Shown here: positions 9,814 to 18,542 of the stretch, in pieces | Layout of the letters: each line of letters begins with the position of its first letter | Position numbering within the stretch: the first letter of the stretch is position 1 | Assembly (NCBI GenBank): GCA_945266285.1 | Contig: CALYOP010000001.1 | Location: 186,001-250,000, forward strand | DNA: 64,000 nt | From: an uncultured Commensalibacter sp. | Lineage (GTDB): Bacteria; Pseudomonadota; Alphaproteobacteria; Acetobacterales; Acetobacteraceae | Direction: 5' to 3' | Position numbers and translations under genes: made by a program | The notes under the pieces: model-generated | Database searches by the model: none | Told to the model about the DNA's origin: nothing | Seen by the model: only the letters and a program-made list of their open reading frames with translations

Positions 9814-12800
9814 TTATGCATAAGCTTTAATTGATTCTTTCCAAATTGTACCTTGTGCTGCTTTTTGGTCAATAATAGCATGACAATGAGAGGTTATTTT
9901 ATCACCTAATGGTACTTCTTCTGTTTCTATATTGCCATTTTCATCAATACTGACTCTGATATTGGTTACCCCAACTTTATAATCTTTCTGTGTAACATTT
10001 ACCAAACAGACATGATATTCCCCGTTCAGATGAACATGATATCCTTCTTGAAGGCATAATTTTCCTTTAAATCCATTACATAAAGGAGCCCCCTGATATA
10101 CAGACAAAGTTTCAAGTCTTACAAAGCGTGATGTGCCAAAAAGAAATGTTTCATCAACGGTACTACTTACAAAAGCTACATAAATTTGCCCAGCTAACGC
10201 TTGAGCACGATTATATGCCCAACCACTAATACTAATGACGTCTTGGCTTTCCTCAAACTCATCACTATCATCGTCAATGATACCGCTAAAGCGATCTAAA
10301 TAAAATTCCAACTCACCAGAACGCTGTGGATATAATTCTTTTTCAATAAAAGAATTCAACCGAATACCGCGTAACAAACCATCTTTTTCTGTGATACGAG
10401 CAAAATCATCCAAAATAACTTGATTTTCGTGATTTACGGTTCGGATACTAACAACCCGACTGTCTTTAATTTCAATTTCGTTATTCGTTAATTGAAAAGC
10501 TCCAGAGCTATGAACAATATTGATTAATCCAACCCTGAATATACCTTCACACCATTTCCCTCGTAATGCAGACTGCCCTGCAAAACCATTACGCATCGGC
10601 GCATTTGCAAAACTTTTTGCAACATCTTCACGATTTTCTCGATCACATTCAAGGAAAATAGTCAGATTGCTATCTTGATGAATCAAAACTGTATAAAGCG
10701 TTCCCGCACCTGAAACTTCAGGAAAAACAAACCAACCACGAATATGGAATTCATCTGCACCATTAAAGTTTGCTTCATCATCGACATTTAAAATGTGATA
10801 ACAGATATCATCAACATAACAACTTGCACCCTGAATATTGATCCAACTATCAACACGCTGGGGTAACTCAACATGCAATTTGTTTTCTAGCGGTGCATCA
10901 AAAATATGCCTTGGAGGCGCTTGCTTTTTCCACGAATCATGCGGCAAATAATGTAAACGACCAACATCCCATTGCAAATTGCTCTGTCCCATTTCACGAC
11001 GTGGTGCAACCTGTTTATAGATATCTAATAGTTTTTCTACATATTCGTCATTATTTACCCATAAATCAGGTGTGATATTTTCCATTATTTGCTGGCGTAA
11101 TTTTTCATCTGACCGAATCAATTCTAACCGCTCAATAACATTACTCGCTTCACCAACGGGTAATTTAAAGCCGTTAACACCATCAACTATTCTATCTCCT
11201 AAAGCACCGATATCAGTCGCAACAGGTATAAGACCACTTTGCCAAACTTCTGAAAGCGAAATACAATACGTCTCGGGCCAAATAGATAATATCAATACGG
11301 CATCAGCGACACTTAAAGATGAAATTTCCCCTGGTTCATAAGAACCATGAAGAATAACGTTATCTTGTCCAAGATTTTTCAATACATCTTCATATTCAGG
11401 CTGCATATATCCAAAAATATGAAATTCATATAATTGTGGGTTTGCTGATTGGATAATACAGATAATTGAATCCGCACCTTTTGATCGAATAAAATTACCC
11501 ACCGTAGCAACACGCAAAGGCCGACCATTTAAAGGTTCATATTGTTTTTTCTTGATCGGTAGTCCACTTTCCAATGAAGGAATACCAATAACATAATTAT
11601 CTTTTTGTTTTAATAATGGATAAATTTTGTGGTTAACCTGTTGTGAGTGGTCGGAACCAAACAAACAGACATCTACGGATTTTAACGTACTTGCTATAAA
11701 AGATCGTCGTGTTTCTTGAACACCAAATTCCAAGTTTTCAGAAATCTTTAAACAAATATCACAAGTACTAACAGTTTTATCTTCGATATGACAATAACGT
11801 TGTTCATAATTCAATAAATTATAATGAGAACATACAGTTATGAAATCATGGAACGAGTAAACAACGCCTACTCCACAAGCTTTAGCAATAGCAGGCAATG
11901 ATAAAGTATGATGTCCCAAATGCTGAATATGCACAACATCAATATCATATTGGCAAATAATGCTTGAGAATGCACTTTCTTCCTGCGCATCATTCATGGA
12001 ATCAAGCCATCCAACATTTGGCATGTCAAAGTGTTCTATCTCATTTCCGTTATTATCGGTTAGAGTACAAGCACCACGCCGACGCAGCCAATAATAAAAC
12101 TCTACATGACGTCCCAAAGAAGCACATAAGATCTGTTGATAAACTTCAACCCCCCCCCAAACATGTTCATGAATGGTTGAATGCGTAACAAATAAAACAC
12201 GCAATTTCCCAGCACGAGCAGGAGGCAAAATTTCTCCACCACTAGTGATTTTTTGATTTTTCTTGAAATTAGCTTTGGTAATTTCTTCAATCTTTTGAAG
12301 GCGATTTTTGTAAAGATGGCCTTCCATAACTGACGTTTGTGCAGCTGAAGCTAATCGCTTTCTAAGTAATTTATCATCTAGAATAGTTGCAATTTGATGA
12401 GCGATTTCTTCCGCACTCCGTGCAATACCAATACCATTTAGCTCTTTAAGATAACGCTCATCCATTTCAGAGGGAAGTTCAACAACTTGTGCTGTGCCGG
12501 CCAAAGCCAATTCATATAAACGTGGCCCTGGTGCTGTAGCCTGCCCAACCGTTCCATGACTTGCGTAATTACGAAACAGCGTCAGCGTAACTGCACTTGC
12601 ATTCGCAAAATCTACAAAAGCTTCCATACTAATTGGACGACGGATCACATGTTCCAATAAATCATTAGGTAAAGGTGGCAAATATTCATTACATGGACAA
12701 ATTAATTTCATCCGTGCATGGGGGAAAGAGGCAATAATACGTCGTAATACGCCTACCCGATTAGGCCACATGGTCCCAGCAAAGAAAATATCATAATCAA

Positions 12801-13212
12801 GATTGTCACTTTCTTTGACTTCCCGGTAATGAATAGATTCGCTACCCCCCAAAGGAAGATAATGAGAATTCGTTTTATAAAAAGGAACACAAGCTGGATC
12901 GTTAGTAAATACGTGATCGAAATAAATTGAAATATTAATATCAAATTCAAGCAAAAACGGATCTTCAAATGTCCAAAGAATCATAGTTTTAAAACTAGGT
13001 CTTAAGCGTTTAAGCAATTCGACATCGCTTCTTTGTCCATCAATACAAATTAAAACTTCATGTTCGCCGCTGGCTGCAATCGGTAGTAAATTCATGTTAT
13101 CAGCCACGACAACATTTTCTTCACCCCATAACGCTTTCGCAGCGCGTCCAACAGAAAGTGTAAGATAGGCATTTGGATTATGTGTATAATTTGTATTGTA
13201 AATAACCGTCAT
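9814..13212 (-). CDS. Two-domain glycosyltransferase (CgeB-like + GT4) with duplicated C-terminal domain
   Basis: A 1132-residue cytosolic protein. Residues 1-320 are CgeB-like (TFEDPF near 81, PGPRLYELALAGTAQVV near 228) and match the 3118-4257 protein in motif order. Residues ~336-735 form a GT4 domain: WGGVEVYQ at 352, VGNFIRSKGAD near 571, and PETYCISLSEVWQSGLIPV near 646 with the family E-x7-E. Two ~100-residue copies of a probable beta-rich domain follow at ~820-918 and ~992-1090; each has I-x-GW and then AP-x-x-NGF exactly 49 residues later. A nine-base C tract (12150-12158) encodes the Gly-Gly of WGGVE. Two transferase domains in one chain suggest two successive sugar transfers. Acceptor unknown. 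Confidence 0.85.
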   Translation of the reverse strand: MTVIYNTNYTHNPNAYLTLSVGRAAKALWGEENVVVADNMNLLPIAASGEHEVLICIDGQRSDVELLKRLRPSFKTMILWTFEDPFLLEFDINISIYFDHVFTNDPACVPFYKTNSHYLPLGGSESIHYREVKESDNLDYDIFFAGTMWPNRVGVLRRIIASFPHARMKLICPCNEYLPPLPNDLLEHVIRRPISMEAFVDFANASAVTLTLFRNYASHGTVGQATAPGPRLYELALAGTAQVVELPSEMDERYLKELNGIGIARSAEEIAHQIATILDDKLLRKRLASAAQTSVMEGHLYKNRLQKIEEITKANFKKNQKITSGGEILPPARAGKLRVLFVTHSTIHEHVWGGVEVYQQILCASLGRHVEFYYWLRRRGACTLTDNNGNEIEHFDMPNVGWLDSMNDAQEESAFSSIICQYDIDVVHIQHLGHHTLSLPAIAKACGVGVVYSFHDFITVCSHYNLLNYEQRYCHIEDKTVSTCDICLKISENLEFGVQETRRSFIASTLKSVDVCLFGSDHSQQVNHKIYPLLKQKDNYVIGIPSLESGLPIKKKQYEPLNGRPLRVATVGNFIRSKGADSIICIIQSANPQLYEFHIFGYMQPEYEDVLKNLGQDNVILHGSYEPGEISSLSVADAVLILSIWPETYCISLSEVWQSGLIPVATDIGALGDRIVDGVNGFKLPVGEASNVIERLELIRSDEKLRQQIMENITPDLWVNNDEYVEKLLDIYKQVAPRREMGQSNLQWDVGRLHYLPHDSWKKQAPPRHIFDAPLENKLHVELPQRVDSWINIQGASCYVDDICYHILNVDDEANFNGADEFHIRGWFVFPEVSGAGTLYTVLIHQDSNLTIFLECDRENREDVAKSFANAPMRNGFAGQSALRGKWCEGIFRVGLINIVHSSGAFQLTNNEIEIKDSRVVSIRTVNHENQVILDDFARITEKDGLLRGIRLNSFIEKELYPQRSGELEFYLDRFSGIIDDDSDEFEESQDVISISGWAYNRAQALAGQIYVAFVSSTVDETFLFGTSRFVRLETLSVYQGAPLCNGFKGKLCLQEGYHVHLNGEYHVCLVNVTQKDYKVGVTNIRVSIDENGNIETEEVPLGDKITSHCHAIIDQKAAQGTIWKESIKAYA
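9943..10239 (-). repeat. C-terminal domain copy 2 of the 1132-residue glycosyltransferase
   Basis: Residues ~992-1090: SISGWAY, GQIYVAF, APLCNGFKG and VCLVNV, matching copy 1 in order. The GW-to-NGF spacing is 49 residues in both copies, which supports an internal duplication. Confidence 0.65.
10459..10755 (-). repeat. C-terminal domain copy 1 of the 1132-residue glycosyltransferase
   Basis: Residues ~820-918: HIRGWFVF, then a Tyr-rich strand, APMRNGFAG and VGLINI. This order and spacing recur in copy 2. The fold is unknown; it looks like a beta-sandwich accessory or carbohydrate-binding domain. Confidence 0.65.
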
Positions 13213-13383
13213 GATGCGTTCTATCGTTCAATATTGTTGCGAATAACTTCTACATTAGCCATTTAAGTTCAAAGAGTTTTATATTTTTAGTTACGCTTAC
13301 ATAATATATAATTCATAATATATTAACAAACTATTAGCAAAAACTATAATTTTATTCTATTAACATTCTTATAAAATAACCAA

Positions 13384-13412
13384 TAAAAAAGGCTAAGCAA
13401 AAGCTTAGCCTT
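13384..13412 (-). terminator. Rho-independent terminator of rpsA
   Basis: A perfect 8-bp stem GGCTAAGC/GCTTAGCC with an AAAA loop is followed on the minus strand by TTTTTT. It lies 21 nt past the rpsA stop. The rest of the 13213-13432 gap is AT-rich; it should also hold the end of any promoter for the glycosyltransferase gene upstream. Confidence 0.85.
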
Positions 13413-13432
13413 TCGGAAGAAGTATAATTAAT

Positions 13433-15157
13433 TTATTCTTCTTCGTTATCTGCATTCCGTCGACGGATAGCAGCGCCTAGGATATCCCCTAGTGAAGCCC
13501 CACTATCAGACGAACCATAATCAGAAATCGCCTGTTTGTCTTCTTCAAGCTCACGACCTTTAATCGTTAGGGATAAACGACGTGCTGCCCGATCTACAGA
13601 AACAACTTTTGCGTCAACACGTTCACCAACAGCAAAACTTTCTGAACGTTGCTTTGCCTTGTCACGAGACAATTCAGCACGACGGATAAAGCCGCTTAAA
13701 ACATCATTGACAGAAACTTCAATTCCGTTTGGTTGAATAGCCGTTACTGTGCAGGTTACGACACTTCCTTTGTTAACCTTAGAAAGTACGTCGGCAGCAG
13801 GATCTTCATGAAGTTGTTTAATACCCAAAGAAATCCGTTCTTTTTCGACATCAACGTCCAGAACCTTGGCTTTAACAACATCGCCCTTTTTGTACTGAGC
13901 CATAGCTGCTTCACCAGTTTCGTCCCAAGATAGATCAGACATATGAACCATGCCATCAATATCAGCAGACAAACCAATAAACAGGCCGAATTCCGTAATA
14001 TTCCGAATCTCACCTTCGATTTCAGAACCAACCTTATGCGTTTCAGCAAATTGTTCCCAAGGATTAGGTTGAACCTGTTTCAAGCCTAAAGAAATACGAC
14101 GTTTTGAACTATCAACATCCAAAACAACAACATCGACTTCCTGAGAGGTTGAAACGATTTTACCAGGATGGACGTTCTTCTTTGTCCAAGACATTTCTGA
14201 AACGTGAACCAAACCTTCAACACCGGGTTCCAGCTCAACAAAAGCACCGTAATCCGTAATATTGGTAACACGACCGCTATAACGAGCACCGGGGGGATAC
14301 TTAACCGCTACATTTTCCCATGGATCTGTTTCTAGCTGTTTCATACCCAGAGAAATTCTATGTGTTTCTGGATTGAAACGAATCACCTGAACACGAACAG
14401 GCTGGCCAATTTGTAAAGCTTCAGATGGATGATTAACACGTTTCCAAGCAATATCGGTCACATGTAACAGACCATCAACACCACCCAAATCGACAAATGC
14501 ACCATAATCGGTAATATTCTTGACAACACCGTCAAGAATCATACCTTCTTTAAGTCCTTGGATCAGTTCACTGCGTTGTTCTGCACGGGTTTCTTCTAAA
14601 ACAGCACGACGAGAAACAACAATGTTTCCACGTGCACGATCCATTTTTAAAATCTGGAATGGTTGAGCAACCCCAATCATAGGGTTAATGTCACGAACAG
14701 GACGAATATCAACCTGTGAACCTGGTAAGAACGCCATAGCGCCCCCAAGGTCAACCGTAAACCCACCTTTAACACGACCGGAAATGGTTCCGTTAATCCG
14801 TTGATTATTTTCAAAAGCTTTTTCTAATGTAGACCAAGCTTCTTCACGGCGTGCTTTTTCACGGGAAAGCAAAATGCTACCATCGCGATCTTCGTAACGT
14901 TCAATATAAATTTCAACCATATCACCAGGTTGAACAGTAACCTTGGAACGAACAGGCGCAAATTCTTTAAGTGGAACGCGTCCTTCGCTTTTTAAACCAA
15001 CATCAACAATAGCATAATCATCGGTCAAGCGGATAATTTTACCAGTAATAACGGACCCTTCAAATCCTGTGTCCTGACCCAATGTTTCATCAAGAAGGGT
15101 TGCAAAATCTTCACCGCCAAAGTGATCCTTCGGAGTGTTTGTAGTGGCTGAAGCCAT
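13433..15157 (-). CDS. rpsA: 30S ribosomal protein S1
   Basis: S1 binds mRNA on the small ribosomal subunit and is needed for initiation on weak or structured leaders. The 574 residues contain six S1/OB-fold domains at roughly 34-100, 118-184, 205-273, 290-358, 377-445 and 462-530. Domains 3 and 4 carry the canonical NITDYGAFV signature, and domain 5 has NITEFGLFI. The acidic C-terminal tail (RRNADNEEE) is typical of alphaproteobacterial S1. The gene follows aroA and cmk in the same direction, a widespread order. It has a 255-nt leader with two strong inverted repeats, which may matter because S1 represses its own translation in other bacteria. Confidence 0.97.
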   Translation of the reverse strand: MASATTNTPKDHFGGEDFATLLDETLGQDTGFEGSVITGKIIRLTDDYAIVDVGLKSEGRVPLKEFAPVRSKVTVQPGDMVEIYIERYEDRDGSILLSREKARREEAWSTLEKAFENNQRINGTISGRVKGGFTVDLGGAMAFLPGSQVDIRPVRDINPMIGVAQPFQILKMDRARGNIVVSRRAVLEETRAEQRSELIQGLKEGMILDGVVKNITDYGAFVDLGGVDGLLHVTDIAWKRVNHPSEALQIGQPVRVQVIRFNPETHRISLGMKQLETDPWENVAVKYPPGARYSGRVTNITDYGAFVELEPGVEGLVHVSEMSWTKKNVHPGKIVSTSQEVDVVVLDVDSSKRRISLGLKQVQPNPWEQFAETHKVGSEIEGEIRNITEFGLFIGLSADIDGMVHMSDLSWDETGEAAMAQYKKGDVVKAKVLDVDVEKERISLGIKQLHEDPAADVLSKVNKGSVVTCTVTAIQPNGIEVSVNDVLSGFIRRAELSRDKAKQRSESFAVGERVDAKVVSVDRAARRLSLTIKGRELEEDKQAISDYGSSDSGASLGDILGAAIRRRNADNEEE

Positions 15158-15284
15158 TTAATTTCCTGTTAACATTGCAAACATCATGAAAACCTTCAGC
15201 GTTTGCAAGCTGTCTTGCGCCATCGTAACTCGCAACGAATTAACAATTACGACTTCCTTTTAAAAAGGCATATTAAACAAAAAT

Positions 15285-15316
15285 AAAACTTCAATATTTA
15301 TAAATATTGAAGTTTT
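15285..15316 (-). terminator. 32-nt perfect palindrome between cmk and rpsA
   Basis: Sixteen bases (15285-15300) are the exact reverse complement of the next sixteen (15301-15316), with no spacer. On the minus strand a T-rich stretch follows (TTTATTTTTG). It could terminate the aroA-cmk transcript. Because it lies 128 nt upstream of the rpsA start, a role in the rpsA leader is also possible. Confidence 0.5.
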
Positions 15317-15345
15317 CTGATAGCGTGAATAAAATTGATTTTCAA

Positions 15346-15368
15346 CCATAACTTTGTCAAAGTTATGG
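15346..15368 (-). repeat. Second perfect inverted repeat in the cmk-rpsA gap
   Basis: An 11-bp inverted repeat (15346-15356 with 15358-15368) around a single T, about 45 nt past the cmk stop. It has no T-run on either side, so it is less like a terminator than the neighbouring palindrome. It may be a protein-binding site or leader hairpin. Confidence 0.4.
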
Positions 15369-15412
15369 CGTTACAACGACATTTAATTATATTCGTTAAT
15401 GTTTTTTTAATA

Positions 15413-16057
15413 TTATTTTAAACGTTTCTTGATAATTGTCAGTGCCTCCTCCAAAACAGCTTCTGCAGAAAGCTTATCCGTCTGTAAAATAATTGCATCT
15501 TCTGCCGGACGTAAAGGCGCAACAGCTCTTTTCGAATCCGCTTCGTCACGCGCGATAAGATCCGATTCAATTTTATCAATCTGATCTTCACGCGTAGGAT
15601 CTTGTGGATTATCGGTATATTGTAACCAACGACGTTCTGCACGGATTCGTGATGAAGCTGTAATAAATAACTTTACCTGAGCTGAAGGAAAAATAACGGT
15701 TCCAATATCGCGTCCATCCATAACAGCCCCTTTTTTTGCAGCAAAACGACGTTGCATATCCAATAATGCACGACGAATAGGGATTTGAGCAGCTACTTGA
15801 CTGACAGCGCGATCAACCTTTGGAGTCCGCAAATCAGACCGTTGCCAGTCTTTTTCATCCAGATTTTCAGCGATCTTAATTGTATCAGCATCATCAGGCT
15901 TTAAACCAGAATCCAGCATTTTACGTGTAACGACACGATAGAGAATGCCAGTATCTAAATAAGGTAAACCAAGCCTATCCGCCAAACTCCGGGCTAGTGT
16001 TCCTTTTCCCACACCAGAAAGACCATCAATAGCAATAATCAAAGGTTTATTTATCAT
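15413..16057 (-). CDS. cmk: Cytidylate kinase
   Basis: Phosphorylates CMP and dCMP with ATP in the cytosol to supply CDP. The P-loop IDGLSGVGKGTLARSLADRLG is at residues ~11-30, the DTGILYR substrate motif near 36, and the DGRDIGT motif near 115 with the LID arginines after it. Length 214 is normal. The ATG overlaps the aroA stop by 4 nt (ATGA), so translation is coupled to aroA. rpsA follows. Confidence 0.95.
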   Translation of the reverse strand: MINKPLIIAIDGLSGVGKGTLARSLADRLGLPYLDTGILYRVVTRKMLDSGLKPDDADTIKIAENLDEKDWQRSDLRTPKVDRAVSQVAAQIPIRRALLDMQRRFAAKKGAVMDGRDIGTVIFPSAQVKLFITASSRIRAERRWLQYTDNPQDPTREDQIDKIESDLIARDEADSKRAVAPLRPAEDAIILQTDKLSAEAVLEEALTIIKKRLK

Positions 16058-17397
16058 TGATTAAATCCTGCACCTAATTGGTTCATCAGAGCAAAATAAT
16101 TCGGAAAACTGGTTTTAATAAAGCGGATATCATCAACCGTAACACTTTTCTGAGCAACCAATCCTAAAATAGAAGCACTCATTGCTAAACGATGATCCAT
16201 ATGAGTCGAAACTTTTCCCCCTCCAGGAATAAGGCCATTTGTTCCTGTGATAATAATATCGTCCTGTTCAACCTGAACCGAAACACCGTTTCCACGAAGC
16301 ATTTCAACAATATTGGTAAAACGGTCACTTTCTTTCACCCGAAGCTCTTCCAAACCACAAAAACGGCTAGTCCCATCAGCATAAGCGGCAGCGACCGACA
16401 AAACTGGGAATTCATCAATCATAGATGGTGCAACATGAGCGGGAATTTCAATTCCTTTTAAATGACTCGCTTTAACAAGGATATCACCCAAAGGTTCTCC
16501 CCCCTCAATTCGCCTATTTTCAATTTTCAGATCAATACCCATCTTTTGCAACATGTCAAAAGACCCTGTCCTTAAGGGGTTTAATCCAACAGCCTCGATG
16601 CAAACTTCTGAACCAGAAACCAACGCACAAGCGACCAAAATAAATGCTGCTGAGGAAGGATCGCCAGGAACGATAATATCTTTGGCTTGAAGCGTTACAG
16701 GCCCAGTAATCTCAATGCGTTTCCCACCTTCCGGTAAAGGTTTAACTTCGACGTCCACACCAAAATGACGTAACATATTTTCAGTATGATCACGCGTTGC
16801 AATCGGTTCTTCAACCCAAGTCGTGCCACAAGCATTTAATCCCGCTAACAAGATTGCTGATTTAACTTGCGCAGAAGCAACTGGCAGTCGATAGCCTAGT
16901 GGTTTCGCCCGATCCGTTCCCATAATAGCCATAGGAAGACGTTGACCTTCACGACAGAAGAATTGTGCTCCAGTTTCAGATAAAGGTTTAATTATCCGTG
17001 CCATAGGCCTTTTACGTAAACTGTCATCACCGGTTATCACACTAAAAAAGCCGTGGCTTGCCAATATACCACTCAAAAGGCGCGCAGATGTGCCCGAATT
17101 ACCCATATTCAATATATCAGTAGGTTCCTGTAAATGGCCTATCCCTTTACCTTTAATATGCCATTCCCCCTCAGAAATCTTTTGTAAATCGGCCCCCATC
17201 GCGCGCATAGCAGCAGCCGTTTGAAGAACATCTTCTCCTTCTAGCAATCCTGTTATATGACTTTCCCCAGTTGCCAATGCAGCAAACATCAAAGAACGGT
17301 GGCTAATTGATTTATCGCCTGGAACTTTTATACGTCCTTTTAAAGGATGTTTCGCTGGTTTTGCAATTAATGGTTGTGCTGAAGAAGAATTTGTCAT
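16054..17397 (-). CDS. aroA: 3-phosphoshikimate 1-carboxyvinyltransferase (EPSP synthase)
   Basis: Joins phosphoenolpyruvate to shikimate-3-phosphate in the sixth step of the shikimate pathway. Visible motifs are GDKSISHRSLMFAALA near residue 27, NMGNSGTSARLLSG near 97 (PEP-binding; the Gly of NSGTSAR is conserved), DPSSAAF near 246 and the late KESDR near 350. The length of 447 matches alphaproteobacterial class II-like EPSP synthases. First gene of aroA-cmk-rpsA. Its promoter should lie in 17398-17558, shared with the divergent FYDLN gene. Another shikimate-pathway gene (aroG) is at 31240-32637. Confidence 0.95.
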   Translation of the reverse strand: MTNSSSAQPLIAKPAKHPLKGRIKVPGDKSISHRSLMFAALATGESHITGLLEGEDVLQTAAAMRAMGADLQKISEGEWHIKGKGIGHLQEPTDILNMGNSGTSARLLSGILASHGFFSVITGDDSLRKRPMARIIKPLSETGAQFFCREGQRLPMAIMGTDRAKPLGYRLPVASAQVKSAILLAGLNACGTTWVEEPIATRDHTENMLRHFGVDVEVKPLPEGGKRIEITGPVTLQAKDIIVPGDPSSAAFILVACALVSGSEVCIEAVGLNPLRTGSFDMLQKMGIDLKIENRRIEGGEPLGDILVKASHLKGIEIPAHVAPSMIDEFPVLSVAAAYADGTSRFCGLEELRVKESDRFTNIVEMLRGNGVSVQVEQDDIIITGTNGLIPGGGKVSTHMDHRLAMSASILGLVAQKSVTVDDIRFIKTSFPNYFALMNQLGAGFNQ

Positions 17398-17558
17398 ATT
17401 TCTGCTTTCTGATTATTTTGAATTTTAAAGATTGGATAAGACGCATAAGCCCTTATCAGAAATCTATAAAATGTCATTTTAAAGTTTGACAGAACAAAGA
17501 TAAACTGGCACAGCCCATTTAATCCAAAATTTTTTTTGATTTGTAACAGGATTGATTC

Positions 17559-17888
17559 ATGGTCAAAGCAGAGCTGGGTACAAAACGGGTATGTTGTTCC
17601 TGTGGTATCCGTTTTTATGATCTCAACAAAATGCCACCCGTATGTCCAAAATGCGGAACCGAACAACCTATAGAACTTCCCCGTGGACGGCCTCCGGAAG
17701 AAGAAGATAATTCTATGAACAATAATCAACTGAATCCTAAAATCATGGATGATGATCTGGATACTGATCTGGTTGAAGATGACGATGTTGATGCCGCAAT
17801 CGAAGATGCTTCTGATCTTGAAGATGACGATACCATCGATTCAGAAATCGAAGTCATTAAAACAAAAGATGACGATAACGATTCCTAA
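17559..17888 (+). CDS. FYDLN-acid zinc-ribbon protein (TIGR02300 family)
   Basis: A 109-residue protein in two parts. Residues 1-45 form a zinc ribbon with two Cys pairs (VCCSCG and PVCPKCG) around the name-giving FYDLNK. The rest is an extremely acidic, Asp/Glu-rich tail. The family is nearly confined to Alphaproteobacteria and its function is not known. It is commonly next to aroA, as here (divergent). A strong terminator follows at 17895. Confidence 0.85.
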   Translation: MVKAELGTKRVCCSCGIRFYDLNKMPPVCPKCGTEQPIELPRGRPPEEEDNSMNNNQLNPKIMDDDLDTDLVEDDDVDAAIEDASDLEDDDTIDSEIEVIKTKDDDNDS

Positions 17889-17894
17889 AAATAT

Positions 17895-17931
17895 CCTGAT
17901 GGATGATTATTTTCATCCATCAGGGTCTTTT
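17895..17931 (+). terminator. Rho-independent terminator
   Basis: A perfect 12-bp stem (17895-17906 with 17913-17924) with a 6-nt loop, then GTCTTTTT. It ends the FYDLN gene, and it faces the end of pdxT, so it may work in both directions. Confidence 0.85.
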
Positions 17932-17956
17932 TGACGATTCTAACGAAATATATCCG

Positions 17957-18541
17957 TTAAGAATTTTCTTCTTTAATCTTCTTCAAAAAATAAGCCATTA
18001 TACGGTTATCTTCGGTTAATTCTGGATGGAATGAACTAACAAGAACGGAACCGTGTTCGGCCATAACGATTCTATTATCGATTTTGGCAAGAATTTTTAC
18101 CCCTTCTCCAACATGATCAATATATGGAGCACGGATAAAAACCGCCGGTATTTGTTGCCCAATAGAATCTATATCTAATGGTGTTTCGAAACTATCAACC
18201 TGTCGTCCAAAGCCATTACGTGTCACCGCAATATCAATTAACTTTAGCGGTTTTAGTTTCTCCCCCCCATCTGTAATGGAAGAACCGCATAATATCAGGC
18301 CGGCACAAGTTCCAAAAACAGGATGATTCTTGGCAAATTGCTGTATAGGCTCATAAAAACCGATTTGTTGAATCAGACGACTGATTGCTGTCGATTCTCC
18401 ACCAGGAATAATCAAAGCTTGAACTTGCGCAAGATCGGTTGGAGTTTTAACCGCAATACCCTCAGCACCAAGTTGCTTCAACTGATTTATATGTTCGGTT
18501 ATTGCACCTTGCAGGCCTAAAACCCCTACCCGTTTTACCAT
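17957..18541 (-). CDS. pdxT: Pyridoxal 5'-phosphate synthase glutaminase subunit
   Basis: Class I glutamine amidotransferase that supplies ammonia to PdxS. The nucleophile Cys lies in FGTCAGLILCG (near residue 79) and the catalytic His in SFHPEL near 172; the oxyanion region is PGGESTA near 47. Length 194 is typical. It starts 1 nt after the pdxS stop, so the two subunits of the 24-mer PLP synthase are cotranscribed. A 7-base C run (GAT-GGG-GGG-GAG in sense) keeps frame. Confidence 0.95.
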   Translation of the reverse strand: MVKRVGVLGLQGAITEHINQLKQLGAEGIAVKTPTDLAQVQALIIPGGESTAISRLIQQIGFYEPIQQFAKNHPVFGTCAGLILCGSSITDGGEKLKPLKLIDIAVTRNGFGRQVDSFETPLDIDSIGQQIPAVFIRAPYIDHVGEGVKILAKIDNRIVMAEHGSVLVSSFHPELTEDNRIMAYFLKKIKEENS

Positions 18542-18542
18542 A

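Noticed and set aside
17394-17729. 111-residue minus-strand frame across the aroA/FYDLN gap
   Set aside because: Overlaps the start of the FYDLN gene in antisense and has no recognisable pattern; the region is needed for two promoters.
18262-18268. Seven-base C run in pdxT as a phase switch
   Set aside because: Shorter than the nine-base tract, in a housekeeping enzyme, and a similar seven-base run occurs in the EamA gene, so it is not distinctive.
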